A DNA stretch of 64,000 nt from Dillenia suffruticosa (GCA_033439265.1 JAVTVX010000035.1:20920001-20984000), one strand, 5' to 3'; shown: positions 1 through 16,685, counted from the stretch's first letter. Notes: generated from the sequence alone by a model not told the origin. Numbers and translations are program-made.

Positions 1-276
1 GTGCCTAGAACTGAATACGTGCTTCATGACGTGCCTAGTTCCAAGAAGAGAGGAAATCTTCTTTATCATAGTGAGAGGTTAGCGCTTGCTTTTGCCCTTA
101 TAAGCACCAATCCACGCAATACCATCCGCATTTTCAAAAATCTCCGCATATGTGAAGACTGCCATAATGTAATGAAGCTCCTCTCAAAAGCAATAGGGCA
201 TAAAATAATTATTCGTGACAATAATAGATTTCACCACTTCCAGAATGGTTTTTGCTCGTGCAAAGATTATTGGTGA
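1..276 (+). CDS. DYW-type pentatricopeptide repeat protein, C-terminal end (5' truncated by window)
   Basis: The reading frame is open from base 1 and ends in the residues D-Y-W followed by TGA, the signature end of plant PLS-class PPR proteins. The visible 91 residues cover the second half of the DYW deaminase-like domain. They include the zinc-ligand motif HSE (in YHSERLA) and the CxxCH motif (CEDCH), followed by [12 protein letters not shown] and the CSCKDYW end. Known family members act in mitochondria or plastids in C-to-U editing of organelle transcripts, with the PPR array choosing the site and the DYW domain acting as the deaminase. The PPR repeats and targeting peptide lie left of the window, so organelle and target cannot be stated. 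The first codon here (GTG) is internal, not a start. Confidence 0.95.
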   Translation: MPRTEYVLHDVPSSKKRGNLLYHSERLALAFALISTNPRNTIRIFKNLRICEDCHNVMKLLSKAIGHKIIIRDNNRFHHFQNGFCSCKDYW

Positions 277-589
277 AATTGATCTACATGGGCACTTGTT
301 GAGGTATATCCGGGCAATTTTTCAAGGTCTGCATAACTTCTACATGGTTGGAGGTATTAATCGCTGGGTACCATAGATTTCAGGCAAAATACATGCCATT
401 GGATGCTTACAATGGTTGCAGGAAATTGAGGTACTTTTCCACCTTAATGTCTTTCATGAGGCTAGTGTGTTCTTTCCTGCCTCTCCTTTATTCTGTTAAG
501 TTGTTTGTTTTGTGGGCTTTTACTGTTTGTTGAATGTTGTGGGGTATGGGTGGGTGAGTGGGTGTGTGGGGGTGGGTGGGTGTGTGTGT

Positions 590-628
<39 letters not shown>

Positions 629-635
629 TTATCAG
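277..635. other. 3' flank of PPR gene; G/T-rich tract and long poly-T
   Basis: No gene is seen. The stretch holds the presumed 3' untranslated region of the PPR gene, a G/T-rich low-complexity run near 540-592 and an uninterrupted run of about 33 T at roughly 594-627. The T run directly precedes the first recognisable exon relic of the pseudogene and could be a decayed polypyrimidine tract or the complement of a retroelement poly-A tail. Confidence 0.6.
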
Positions 636-3100
636 GTATCAAAATTCCGAATTATTGAGATTCGAAAATGTTTGTAATTTGAAGAAGCAAGAGGCGAATT
701 GGATTCTGAGGATTGACATTGTGGAAAAGGGCGGATAATTGGAGGTAAAAAAACTTGTCCTTTCATTGTTCTTATTATTGTTAAAGATGTTTTAGAATTT
801 ATTTGGTATTAAATGAATATAATTACATGTACGGTACAGACAAAGCGAATAAAGAAAAATCATCATTTTATTGGTGGAAAAATTGTATTATGTACTATTA
901 TCTACTTATAGGAAGCTAGAAATTCATGTTGCATCATATTCAATATTTTCACCTGTTGATTTTTGAATGTATGCAAATTTACTATGTCAAATATTATAGG
1001 TTAATAGAGGAATCCATTTTGGATTTAGGGTCTTTTCACTTTTTTTTTTTAATATTTTGTTTTGGATTTATTTTGTGTTTGGCTACTTCAAGTTAGTTAA
1101 GCAAGACTGAAGGACAATGAGGTTTGGAGTGCAAGACCATTGAGAGGGCTTGTCAGGATGTGAGTTGTTTATGCTCATTCTGTTCTCAGTTGTTTTAGCT
1201 TTCATTTACTTGCAAATGAAACTAACTTGTTCAGATGAATTCTGAGCTAGATCTCGGACAACTATGCCATTCTTTAAACATCTTGTCATTGTAGGAAATA
1301 TGTTTTAATGATAACTTTGGATCCATTTTTGAAGGTTTGCAGATCATGTGATATTCTGATACTGATTTGGCTGAGTATGTGTACAAGGCCAAGCAAATTG
1401 ATCAACTGGTAAAGTTTCTCTGTAAGGATATTACTAAAGCATGCAGCAAGGTTCCACCCTCAGTTCCTAAGGTAAATGCGTTCAATATGTTTAACCACGT
1501 TACTTGTAAAGTGTATGTTAGTTTTCTGGCAATATTATTCCTCAAGCAAGCTGAATAATTTTGATACCTTTAGTTGGCTGAGGTATGTCAACTTATATCA
1601 ATTTAGACAATTGTGCACATAATTGGGCATTGTTACCAAATACAACAAGAATTAAAAACCGCAGAGAACATTATTGTCTTCATGCTTTGCTTAGCATCGA
1701 GAGCTGTTTTCTACCCACAGTAGGGGAAAAAGAATTCTTATTAGTACCTATTGGGAAAGATAAGACTATTAATGAAAACATTGGTGGCATATAGTTTTTA
1801 GAAACAAAGACTGAAAATGAGTGGATTGATCATAAATTACAGGCATGGGCCTTTGCTGTTTCCCTGAGCTAATAGGCAGGTGATCACACTTGGTGGTTTT
1901 TAGACCTCGATAAAGCATCTAGTTGATTTGGAAACAGTTAAGTGAAATTGGGAGCTCAATCTCAAGAAGTGCCAGCTAAATGCTGCATGCTTGAATAACT
2001 GGAGTTTGTGACAACTGGCAGGGTGATTGGTAATGCATATATATATATATATATATATATATTTGGTAATGCATATATTGTCATACTGATAAGTTCATAT
2101 TTTTGAAACAAATTAGGTTATACAAATAATTTTGGTATAATTTAGTGCACTTGCTGATGATATTGAACCCCGCATAACTGTACCACAACATAACCAATGT
2201 TGTTTCCGATCTCCAAGTTTCCTACTTATATTTTGTGACACTTGAGCTTTGATGAACATTCAAAAGGTGTTTTGAGACCCTATATAAGCAATAGACAACA
2301 ACCATTGGGTGCTTTACTGTTTAAGTGCTAATGTGGCAAATTTGTATCTCTTATGCTGCCTCAGCACATATAACTTCAGTTTGAATTAACGGATAGTTGG
2401 CTTGGTGGAATGTGGTGTTAGGTCCCTTAACCAAGTTCTCAAGTTCGACTCATGGTTTGGGCATGGAAAAAACTACGTTGGGAGGGCAGCTCCCTTAAAT
2501 GGGTCACTGCAAGTCCCAAACCGAATTAGTCGGAATATGATTCCGGATACCGGTTGGTATAGTATCCAAAAAAATATAACTTCAGCCTGAGTTGTATATT
2601 CTATCGTCACCCAAAATATAATGATCACTAGGTTCCAGCTAAACAAGTTTAGATGTCAACAACATGCACTACAATGCAGTTGGAAATTATACTTCACGTG
2701 ACCTTCTCTGTCTGAGAAGCGCCTTTGCACAAGTTCAATAACTCGCAACTTGCAAAACCTCCTCTTGTGCTGCAGGATGGGACCCCAGAAGAACCTTTTG
2801 TTGTCAAATACGGAAAGTTGAAATGGCCAAAGATTTTGAAATTGATGGGGGTAATTGTCTGCAATGGCTTAGAGGTTATGGTAATACCACATTCTGTCTC
2901 ACTTGTTTGTGCTCGTATTGGTACCCTATTTATTGTATGCATCAGGGTCTGCCAGGAGCACCAAACAAAAAAATGTATTCTAAAGATGATTTGATGAAAT
3001 GAACTTAGGGGATCAGGATACTGATGTAGATGATGATGATGAGGTTGAGGAATCAAATTCCCCCTCAAAAATTGTAATTGATAAAATCCCATATTTGGTA
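636..3100 (+). pseudogene. Decayed multi-exon gene resembling TLR4-regulator/MIR-interacting MSAP (Canopy-like, DUF3456) family
   Basis: Five exon relics with intact splice borders can be read in order. The first is 636-742 (RFENVCNLKKQEANWIL, then in-frame TAA near 736). The second is about 1098-1162 (CKTIERACQD, with an upstream in-frame TGA, then GTGAGT donor). The third is about 1340-1471 (in-frame TGA at 1349, then SDTDLAEYVYKAKQIDQ and CKDITKACSKVPPSVPK, GTAAAT donor). The fourth is 2776-2850 (DGTPEEPFVVK, ending KILKLMG). The fifth starts at 2946 (GLPGAPNKKMYSKDDLMK), where one missing A shifts the frame before an acidic Asp-rich tail. The cysteine-containing blocks and acidic C-terminus match my memory of this ER-lumen protein family in plants. 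Stops in three exons plus the frameshift mean no full product. A SINE sits in the third intron. The family assignment is from memory; the decay is seen directly. Confidence 0.6.
2368..2585 (+). mobile_element. tRNA-derived SINE, copy 1, with 12-bp target-site duplication
   Basis: The element body (2380-2573, 194 bp) is flanked by a perfect 12-bp direct repeat, atataacttcag, at 2368-2379 and 2574-2585. Near the 5' end is a Pol III A-box-like segment (tggcttggtgg, about 2399) and, about 45 bases later, a B-box-like aagttcgactcatgg. The 3' end is a short A-run after gtatcc. The same body recurs at 44409-44595 and about 46229-46411. It lies in an intron of the pseudogene, so it may have inserted before or after decay. 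A small open frame inside it is not a gene. Confidence 0.88.
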
Positions 3101-3975
3101 TTTAGCCCTTTTGAATATCTTGCTTTCTATAAACATTGGGACCCTTTTTATACTTGACATTCCTACTGGGAAAGTTACTAAGAGGAGAATAAGAGTGTTA
3201 ATTGGAAGCAGAGACTTACAAAAGGAGTCCAGGATACTGATCAGGGATTAAAGAAACACGCGCAGAAAACTTTGGATACTGCGAACGAGGCAGTACTCAA
3301 ATAAAAAGTCACAGAGACGCAAACAAAACTTTTGGTCATCCCACTTCATGCCATTGTGAGCAAAATGCTGAGGATTTTTCTTCAAGTGTCATATGTGTAT
3401 CATTTGCATTACTTAGAAAAAAATTTTGGCCATCTTAACCTGTTAAGAAGAGATCTGTTTAAGGCTTCAGCTTCTACAGATATTGGAAACTGTCTTAAAC
3501 ATTTCCCAGGTTTGTTTTTCTGGAAAAATGCAGCAGTGATGATACCAGGTTAACAGGAAAGTAATGCACTGTCCTCTTAGGCTCATGATTGGAATGCAAT
3601 TTTTTACAAGTGCAGAAAATCAATGTATGTACTTCAACCATGTTCTCATAAGGATTATACGGTGGGAGTGCATCAAACAAATGCAAAATCTTATGTTAAA
3701 AGTCCAAGGTTCTTCCCTTTTACCCGGAAAAAAGAGAAAAAAAAAAAGGCACATAAGAAACCATACTTGGCAAAAGCTGCGTTCAATAATAAACTGAGTA
3801 ACAAAATTTGGTACAAAATGATTTAATATTTCAGCATTTGAGGTAATTTGAGGTAGTCAGCCTGCTTCATTCTCCATTGAATAATCAAGCACCCAAAATA
3901 ATAGCTATAACACAATTGACCGCACTGCATGATGGAACTGTAGAAGTTGAAAATGTTGGTCTCACTTCAACCAAA
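3101..3975. other. Intergenic: possible last relics of the pseudogene and 3' flank of PRMT gene
   Basis: 3101-3325 contains stretches rich in Lys, Gln and Thr codons (for example GVQDTDQGLKKHAQKTLD around 3225-3283) that may be the decayed C-terminal part of the preceding pseudogene, but I cannot confirm this. From about 3330 to 3975 there is AT-rich sequence with a poly-A patch near 3728-3747. The bases just below 3976 are the 3' untranslated region of the minus-strand PRMT gene. Confidence 0.4.
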
Positions 3976-7752
<3,777 letters not shown>

Positions 7753-7770
7753 GTTCTCGTTGGAAAGTTT

Positions 7771-7806
7771 TAGGGTTTTTGTTAAGGAAACGATTTTTAG
7801 GGTTTT
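7771..7806 (-). promoter_or_regulatory. Two telo-box motifs upstream of PRMT1 start
   Basis: On the minus strand the motif AAACCCTA occurs twice (7778-7771 and 7805-7798), about 20 and 46 bases before the ATG at 7752. Telo boxes are known in promoters and 5' leaders of plant genes active in dividing cells, such as ribosomal protein genes. The function here is inferred. Confidence 0.5.
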
Positions 7807-9245
7807 GGCTCGGCAATGGCAGCTGGAGCAAATGGTTTTGATTTAAATTCTAGGTCGGATGGTTAATGTTAATTTTGAGATAGCACTAATAATGCCAGGG
7901 TCTCTGTCAAGGTCGGTAAAAGCTTTGTCTGCTTTTGGAGACCTGATTGGGTATGTAACGTAATGCACCATTTTCTTCTTTTATTTATTTATTTATTTGC
8001 ATTTTACAAATAAAATATTTTAGAGACAAATTACCAAATTAAATTTACAGTCATTAATAATTCATTATTCAGCCCCACCCCCCAAAAAATTATTTACGTT
8101 GTTTGTTTGTTTTTTATTTTTTATTTTTATTTTTTAAGTAATTTAATGCAAGGCATATATACACACCAATTCACTAAATAGGTAAAACACATCTGCTCAA
8201 AACATTAGAACATCTTTCACCCTCCCCCAAAAAAAACATCAAAACACCATGCAAATTTAGAAAGCATCCCTCTTTTGTGCATTCACCTTTTTTTTTTCTT
8301 GTTTTATAGTGATGAGTCTATTACAAAAGGAAATGGATCGATACCATCTAAGCTGAAATTCATCGACTGGATTCACCTATTTTTTAAAGAATGAGATGGT
8401 TGTCTTTTCTGTAAAAACATTAAACGAAAAAATCGAAATTCATGATGGCAGCATGCAGAAAAGAATTTCTCTTTCCCATTCATCATGTGCTAGATGCGGG
8501 GAGCCACTAGAAGGTACCTTCCATGCTTTGACCGTAGTCTGCAGCTGCACTGTCTTCTTCCTTACGATATATTTACCGGTGAAATCATTCTTTTAAATTT
8601 GACGCACTTCGAAATGACTTTGATTTTCTTAATGTTATATCAATTAATATTCAAAATCATATTTTGACTAATTTAGTTTGAAACTTACAATGATCAATTA
8701 AAGAGATTACTCTTAGTTTCTTTTATGTTCAAGTCGTGAAAACGACGTTGTTTTTTTTATTTTTTTGGTGGTAAGTAAGGAACGTCGTTGTTTTCACTTC
8801 GTTTTGTTCCCGGGCCACGACAAGGACCTAAGAAACTTCCTTGGGCCCGAAGAAAGAGTTCCAAGTTTAGGTCCAAGGCCCCAAAACTGCTTCCCAAGCC
8901 TGATTTCTGGCCCATGCTCGTGTAATTCTATTTTTAGTTGGCAAAGGCGTCGATATTAGCAGATCCCATTACTCATGTAGGGGGCACCTAAAAGAAAGGT
9001 TACCCCTGACGTGACATAAAATTTATACGTTTACTATTAAGTTTAACCCAAGAATGATACAATTATTTTGTTGCATTTTAACCAATTTTAGAATTAAAAA
9101 AAAATGCAATTTGGATTAATACGAAGATGGGGTTTTATCGACACCTAATTGGTTCATTAGTTGGGTATTGATATTTGATATTTTTTAAATAAAATTTCAA
9201 ATTTAAATTTTATGTAGGGTAAAAATAAATATCGAGAGACAATGA

Positions 9246-9420
9246 ATAGTCAGTTTAATAAGACGAGATGATAAATCTCTTAACTAAATTTCAGTTTTGA
9301 AATTTGAGAATGAAAAAGATTACGTTGGGAAAGTCATTCTCTAAATAGAGCCCTCGCATACATTCGAACTGGATTAGTTTATAATTACGGATATCAGTGA
9401 TGAGAATTAAAAGAATAAGC
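9246..9420 (+). mobile_element. Diverged tRNA-derived SINE copy
   Basis: Same layout as the better copies: a leader with an A-box-like start, then ttacgttgggaaagtc (matching the conserved ctacgttgggaggg of copies 1 and 2), then gaactggattagt and ggatatc blocks in the same order. No clear target-site duplication is seen, and the B-box region is altered. Confidence 0.55.
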
Positions 9421-11959
9421 GTTATGAAAGTTTTATCTATTAAATGTATAATTCGACTTAAATTAAATATTTTAATATAATTATTGAATATCATTTGTTT
9501 ATAAAAGTAAAAAGATTTATCGTAGTTGTCATCAAGAAATAATTGTTGCAAATAGCGACGCTCTTAATGCCTTTCGATGCCGGCAAGATTCCAAAAGAAC
9601 ATAACATATGAATAGCTAATACTTTTTTATATTATTCATAACAATTTTGATGTGTCTCTTACATTATACTGGGGGGGGGGTTTAAAATGGCAATTTGACA
9701 GCAAGGATGATGACTTTGGCCCTAAACATGTTGGGTAATGCAGGAACAAAAGGAACAAAAGGAACGCCATTAGAGGAAGTACAATTGGCATGTCCTTCTA
9801 GGTGTTAGTAATGTCAAATTTTGATGAGTATGTTGTGTTTGTGCTTGTTACCCAATGCTCCAACTTTTGTTTAATTAACCCTTAATTCTTTACTATCCCA
9901 TTGGACTTCTTTGAAAGTGCCCAAAATTATCAAATCTGTGGTCTTCTGGGGGTTGATGCTTGCCATTGTTCCTAGCACTCCCAAAAGATTCTCTCTTTAT
10001 TTTGGCAATCCATGGGATCAATAGCCGACGCCATCTTCATGTTGTGTGCCTCTGTTTTTCATATATTTATGTATGATCATGAGGCTCAATATCGTGTCAC
10101 CTCTCTGTCAAAATATAAGATATAAATCATAATTTTTTTTTTTTTATTTGAAGAAGAGTGCAAATTTATGATATTAATTTTACTATTTTAACTCAAATAA
10201 CCTTTTAATGAGTAGGGTCAGTTCAAGCATAAAGCCACCAAGGTCCTAACCTGATACCCCTCAATACCTGGCTTTATAATTTAGAAATATTATATTTACA
10301 GTTGATGTAATTCTTATATTCTTTTATAATAGATTAAATTAAATCCTTAACTTTTGTAATTTAAGGCCTAATTAATATTAATTATCCAACTATAATCACA
10401 CGAATTCGCATAATTCTTTTTATATTTTTAGTTTCCATCGCGGGTATTCAAAGTTATACTCCAACTAATTCTATTTAACCATCGGTGAGAGTTTTATTTG
10501 GGGAATGACTATTATTTCCTTGTAAAAGCAAGAGTTTCTTATATCTTCTTCGCTCCTTTTTGTTCTTGTTTTTGGGAGAAACGTTGAACCAATAGCATTC
10601 CGTTGAACCACTTCCATGCAAGTGAATCAACATATGTACTTAGGTTCTATTGTTCTAATCTTCTAGTATCTTAATTTTTATTATATTTTAAAATCAATGC
10701 TTTATATGTATACATATTTTTTTTTTGTAATTTATAAGAATTTAAATGTCAACAAAAAAAAAAATGATTCTGTATATTTAAAATTAAACTTTTCTCAGTA
10801 ATTTTCTTTTCTCTTTTTTCTTTTCTCTTTTTCTTTTTCTTTTCTTTTTAAGGAAAGGGGACAAACTCGAAGAAAAAGAAAACACAAGTTAAGAGATTAT
10901 ACAACAGGGTGCCATAACCCAACAGTATCAGCAGAAAGAAAATAATCTAAACTTGCTGAAGACTTGACAAAAATCTGTAAATCATATTCACATTTTAAAC
11001 TAATTGACAAACCAATTTGCACTGATACTGGCCTCCCGGTATTGCATGCATAATTGTAAATATCATTGCATAAACCATATTCACGTCAAACTAGTTTAAT
11101 CATCTATTTTTTCATTTTGATATATAAAGAAACTCGAATTTGAGATCTTTACAAGATGAAGAGGGATGATACTAATTGAGTTATAGTTCATTATGGATTA
11201 AAATTCTAAAAAAACATTTAAAACACTGCATAAATCTCTCGACATCCTTGCATGATTGATTTTCTTTTTCACTTTGTTTGCCAGTGTCATTACAATGGAG
11301 GAAAAAAAGAGGTAAGAGAGAGGAAATTGCTAGCTACCCACAATGGAAAGTCAGATGATCACTTGCACCAACAAAAAGGATCTCAATGAATTTGCATAAA
11401 TCATAAAATATAAAGAACCATGGCATGAGTTTGAAATTTCGAGGCTTTTGTATAATGTCTAGAATAATAAATTCATGAGTTCCAATGTTCGATGCTGACT
11501 AGAACAAACGTGTGCTTTTGCATGGTTGGCAAGGAGCTGGAATTCACACACCTTAAAAAAATTCAAAAAAAAAAAACAAATAAATAAAAATAAACAAAGG
11601 AGTGGAAAGATTTAATTAAAAAATGAGAATTCAAGTGCAAGGCGGGATCATCAGAATTTAAGAACAAAAGAAATGATCATGGTATCTCTATACCATCTTC
11701 CATGACCAAATCTTATCCTTTGACGGTGTGGATGTTCTTGGATCACAATTTAGGGAAATTCAATCAACTATTTTATATCTAACAATGATTTGATTTGATT
11801 TCTGAATTGATTTGTATCTAATAAATTTATATTTTCCAAGATTCATGTTTTTTTTAAATTATTTGTACTCGTATATTTATATACGGGATATGGACGTGAA
11901 CGTGGCAAAAAATATTTTCATATTGGTGCAAAGTAAAAACAAATAAAATTACGTGGATT

Positions 11960-12172
11960 GGTTCAATTAGACGTAGGGTTGAGTATCCTTAATTATAATC
12001 GAGATTCGACTCTTATCGGGAGTATCGGATCTTTATGTATATGGAGCGATCCCCGTTAGGAGATCCGTCCTCCGAAAGGAGCCACTGCAGCGGTCGATTT
12101 GGATTAATTAGAGCGAAATCCCGAATACCAGGTGGTGTCCAAGATATGGTACCAAAAAAAAAAAAAAAACAA
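11960..12172 (+). mobile_element. Diverged tRNA-derived SINE copy with poly-A tail
   Basis: Contains a B-box-like gagattcgactc (about 12001), then blocks matching the SINE family in order: the segment around gttaggagatccg, ccactgcag, ggattaattag, cccgaataccaggtgg, and a terminal run of about 16 A ending near 12170. The 5' border is not clear. Confidence 0.55.
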
Positions 12173-14747
12173 GTGCAAGTTGGAAAAAAAACTATAAAAC
12201 ATGTCCATGTAAAAAGGTACATAGAATTTGTATTAAAATGACTTTAAATTACATTTTGATGTAAAAATCATGAGTCAATGCTTGAGTACAATGCTTTACA
12301 ACCATGAGAAAATTTATTTTTTTTGAAAAAATTATAAAAAGCAACATATAAAGATCCGTAAGTAGGACATGATATATGGGTATATACATATGGGTAGGGT
12401 TCATATAACTTGGTTGACTCTCAGGAAATTTCCAACATAATGACAATTTTTTCTTTTTATTTTTTTGTTATTTATATTGAAATTAATTAAAATGAATTAT
12501 TATATATACACCGGCATATGCTACAAAATTCTCAGAACGTCGTATTCTAAAATGGGGTTCACAAAACGTGTGTTCGTGCAAAACATTTATTAGGAACAAC
12601 TATGTACAACGTAATCATGAACACACTTGCGCGTGAAGTAGGCCATAGAGAAAAATGAAAAATAAAAAAAAAATTCGAGATTTGATTTTGAGGATAATAC
12701 CCAAAAGTTTGTTGGTGCAATAAATTTATTTGAAATTATAATAATTATAATTTAAATTAAATATTTTATAATAATGCTTGAAAATATTTGAACCCTTTTA
12801 ATGAATAAAGAAAATAATACAAGATTGGGCATGAAATCCCGTTACAAATCTAAGGGAGAAGAAGGGGGAGTTAGTATTAATATCTGAACTGAAACTACTC
12901 ATTTTTCAACAGTTCATCCGATTCTGACAAGGCCTTAGGGTGGCCTGAGGGTATTGGCCTTGCACTTTCATGGAAGATTCATGTTCGTCGATAGGACTAC
13001 ACTCAAGTAAATAGCTCTCTGTTCTCCAACAACCCCTCTTGAGAGAGAACCCCACACTTATCTTTCATTATTATATCTCAGAATTTTGATTATAGACATT
13101 AATGTGCCTGAGTACTTTGGTCAAACTTCAAGCGCTTTGAAATTTTTATTCTCTCAAGTGCACTTTATCAATGACAACTTCATTCATCAATTTTTTTTTT
13201 CCACACCTAAAAACAAACATACCTATAAATATGCATAAAGAATCGAATACTAGATTTCAAGAAAAATATTTAAATAAGAATTTTTTATCACTCAGATGTT
13301 TTTACATGAACACTTAATTTGTCATTAAAATGGTTTAATTGTTACGTAACTCTATACGATAAATTTCTCTATACCTAAAGTATGAGGCAAATATGTACCA
13401 AAAAATGGCAAGCTTAAGAGCCTCGGTCTGCCTAAAGCTGGTGCTTAAGACTTTGTGGTTATGACAAATATAAACGTTTTATTTTCTTTTTTTTTTGGTG
13501 TACGTTGTAAAAATATAAAAGCTCGAAGCAATGTTATATAAATCAACTCAAAAATTCAGTAAAATAAATTTTATATAATATTCTTATTATAAAAAAAATA
13601 AAAATTTCAAATTTAAGTTATCTTTCAACTTAAGAAAAAATTTAAAAATATAATATTTATTTGGCCTTTATTATTCAAAAGCTCGAGAGCAAGAGACGTG
13701 ACAATTTCCAAATGAATTTGTGTGAATAATAATATTAAGTGTGTCAAATTTTGAAAAAAGCATATTTTATATGAAAGAGTAATGCTACATATATTAATAA
13801 AAAATGAAAAAATTTCAAATTTGAATAATTTTAAAATTTTTAGATTAAACAAAAAAAATAAAAAATAAATTGAATCAGATTATTATATAAAATTTTGTTC
13901 ATCCAATCATTTGAATTTATATTTTTATAATTAAAAAAAATTAGTACTTTTTATATATAATGTTATTTGTTATTGCAGTCGGTGGGCTTAAATGGAGTGA
14001 TCAGTCAGGCAAATTAGGGAATGGAGGAGAAGCTGTTAAGCTATTGCAATCTTCTCGAAACCTTATCTAACTCCATACGTACTCAAAAGATACTCTCACC
14101 TTTGTTTTGTGATGCTGTTGAGGAAGGCTCCTATCCTAGTCCTAAAGATCCAAACGTCACGTCCAGTTGTCAATTTGATCTTACGCCAAGTGTCCCGTCC
14201 TTTTCCTGACATAAGTCCCTTCACTTCTTGGGGGTCCTTCAACTTCTTTGCTGGCCTTCACCGAGCATCCACCATGGGAGATACTCTCCCTCTTTCTCTG
14301 ACCTGGGTATATAGACAAGTTTCAGATTTTATAATTGAAATGTTTTGATAATTATCATAATACAAAAAGAAAGAAAAAAAAAATATACACAATAAATCTG
14401 TTTTGTCATGTATATTCTTACTAGTTAATTATAAATTTTTTTCATTATTAAAATTTTTATGATCAAAAGTATTTTTGTTCTTTCATTGGGGAACACAGAA
14501 CCTAACACCATACTTAAGCAACATTTCAATAGGACACTCTACGATTCTTTGTTTAATCCCTTCTTTCAGTGGCATACAATGCAGGTTTAGTGTGAATCCC
14601 ACATTGTTAGAGAAATAATATATTAGATTAGTGAATATTAAACAATGTTAATGTCTGACTTGACTAAGCTTTTCGACCAATGACACGAAGCTATATCTTA
14701 CTTTTTTTTTTTTGCTAATATATAGAAGGTGAGAGATAAACCAAGTT

Positions 14748-14750
<3 letters not shown>

Positions 14751-14779
<29 letters not shown>

Positions 14780-14781
14780 CC
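14751..14781. repeat. CT microsatellite
   Basis: A run of CT dinucleotides with a few CC interruptions, followed by C-rich sequence. One of several CT tracts in the window. Confidence 0.85.
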
Positions 14782-15685
14782 TCCCCCCACCCCCACGCTC
14801 TAGGTCGATTTATGTATTAGACAATGTTTTGGTTGGCCTGCAACTTGAGAAACTGGAGTGATCATAATTTAAACAAATTCCAATGATTCTCATCCAGTAA
14901 TATACGCTTGTTTATGGCCAAATAAAGAGGGCATTTTAAGTATTAAAAAAAATTAATAGTAATCGTTACTGCACCCCAAAAAAGGAAAGAGGATAACACC
15001 ATTTTAATAGGTGAAAACATAACCTTTATATTTTTTTCTTAATTAGTCTGTATTCGGTAATTGATTTATTTATTCTGATTCATTTGACTTGACTTAGCTG
15101 TTGAACCCATTAAGTGTGTGCTCTCCCGACATTTACTCTTGTATTCCAAAAATTCAAATATGAGAGATTGATTCAGAAAATTCATTAACTTTAGGATCTT
15201 CCATAAAACCTCTCTCTCGATGCTTGTCTCTTTGTTACCGGCCAAACTCACCGCTCTGAGAATATCAGATCACTCTTTTCTTGTTCGCTTTTTGGATGAT
15301 CATCGAATCTAATTGTGGAAATCTCTCTCCCCCCTCTATATAATATATTGTTGATGAGTTCAAGGCACATGGATATACATATATACTCTATAGGCATGAT
15401 TGCATTCTTTACTATCTTGTGTTGTATATTGTTTGCATTTGACTTGGTTTAAAACCTCCAACCTCCACAACCATAAAAGAAAATGGGGAAAAAATACTGA
15501 CCAAGTGTTAGATTTACTGCTTTCTATATGCAATCTGACAACCATAATTATTTTTTATATGATTTTTTGGAATATATAAAATTGTTAAAATTTTGATTTT
15601 ACTTGTTAGAACTTTATATTAATTAATTTTTACAGTAGTATATAAATATAAAAATTCACACTTAAATGTTTATTTTTAAAATAAG

Positions 15686-16074
15686 AATCACTACTAGAAA
15701 AAACAGTATCAGCGACGGATAAATACCGAACAGAAAAAAATCTGTCGGTAATAGCGATGGTTTTTCGACGGATTAATGTTAAACTGAATACCGACGGATT
15801 AACGACCGAAATATTTCCGTCGCTAAAACCTAAACAAATTTAAAAAATTGTAAACTTATCAACAATGGATTACTGACAAAATATTTAGTGACGGGAATAT
15901 TCCATCACTAGTCCATCGGTGTATTGGTGAAGGAAAAAAAATAAAAAAAAATATATTGACAGCCATTAGCGACGGAAAAATTAGCGACGAATTACCGACA
16001 AAAAAATTAGTAACAGATTTTTTTATATTTTTTATATTTTTATATTTTTATTTTATAATTTTATGTAATAATTC

Positions 16075-16105
<31 letters not shown>

Positions 16106-16685
16106 TTGTAGAAAAATAATATTATTTTATTTTTTTAAATTTTTATTATTTTATTTTAAGCTAAAATAAAATCATTTTATTATTTTATAATAAATTATAA
16201 TTTTATATTATTTTATTATTATTAAAAAATATAAGATAAAGATAATAAGTAAAAAAAAAAGAATATGATTAGATAACTAACTTGGTCTAGTGGCTATGTT
16301 GCTCTCCATGGTTCAAAGCTCAGTGGAGGCAATTTTCACAAATTAAAGGCGGGTCTGTGTGGGCGGGCGGGTCGGGCTGGCCGGTGGGTCAGGGGCTTGA
16401 AGCTGCAAGCTTATTTTTTTCAAAACTCAAAAATCAGCGACGGATAGGGTCCGTCGTTGATTTTTTTTTTTATTTTTTTTTTCTATTTCAACGACGGATT
16501 TTTTTCCGTCTCTAATATCAGCGACGGATTTTTTCCGTCGTTAATCCATTACTTATATTAGCGATGAAAAAATATCTGTCACTGATATTTAGCGGGGTGG
16601 CTTTTTTTGATAGATTTAATGACGGAAAAAATTAATCGTTGATATTTTTTGGTAATAGAAAATGGTCTGTTTTCTAGTAGTGAAT
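15686..16685. mobile_element. Non-autonomous CACTA (En/Spm-type) transposon, element 1, 994 bp
   Basis: The element runs from 15689 (CACTACTAGAAAAAACA) to 16682 (TGTTTTCTAGTAGTG), near-perfect terminal inverted repeats starting with CACTA. It is flanked by the 3-bp duplication aat (15686-15688 and 16683-16685), the expected size for this superfamily. Many subterminal copies of agcgacgga and its complement tccgtcgct lie near both ends, as expected for transposase-binding repeats. No transposase is encoded. The middle is very AT-rich except for a tRNA-like segment and GC-rich run at about 16278-16410. Confidence 0.93.
16278..16410 (+). other. tRNA-like A-box/B-box module and GC-rich run inside CACTA element 1
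   Basis: The sequence ttggtctagtggctatg resembles a Pol III A-box, followed about 20 bases later by atggttcaaagctcag, resembling a B-box. Then comes a run rich in GCGGG and GGGC. The module recurs in opposite orientation inside the second CACTA element. No full cloverleaf tRNA could be folded by eye. Confidence 0.5.

Larger units (their letters stand above)
7807..15688. other. Gene-poor AT-rich region between PRMT1 and the first CACTA element
   Basis: No supported protein-coding gene is visible in almost 8 kb. Short open frames here lack homology that I recognise, and most arise from AT-rich or repeat sequence. Items seen: diverged SINE-like copies near 9246-9420 and 11960-12172; a G-run at about 9671-9680; poly-A and poly-T tracts throughout; and a CT microsatellite at about 14751-14781. 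The piece 14020-14310 is less AT-rich and has an open frame starting MEEKLLSYCNLLETL, but I recognise no family in it. Confidence 0.6.

Noticed and set aside
2402..2590. 62-codon open frame with Trp/Gly-rich sequence
   Set aside because: It lies fully inside a SINE defined by a 12-bp target-site duplication.
2694..3092. 132-codon minus-strand frame over the pseudogene
   Set aside because: The plus-strand exon relics with splice borders explain the sequence better; the reverse frame has a low-complexity His-rich start from Asp codons on the other strand.
9291..9551. 86-codon minus-strand frame rich in Ile, Asn and Phe
   Set aside because: AT-rich composition over a decayed SINE-like copy; no protein features.
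14021..14348. Possible small gene (frames starting MEEKLLSYCNLL and MMLLRKAPILVL)
   Set aside because: Two overlapping frames of similar length, no recognised motif, no convincing promoter or splice pattern.
16278..16340. Candidate functional tRNA gene inside CACTA element 1
   Set aside because: A- and B-box-like blocks are present, but spacing is short and no complete cloverleaf with acceptor stem could be paired by eye.
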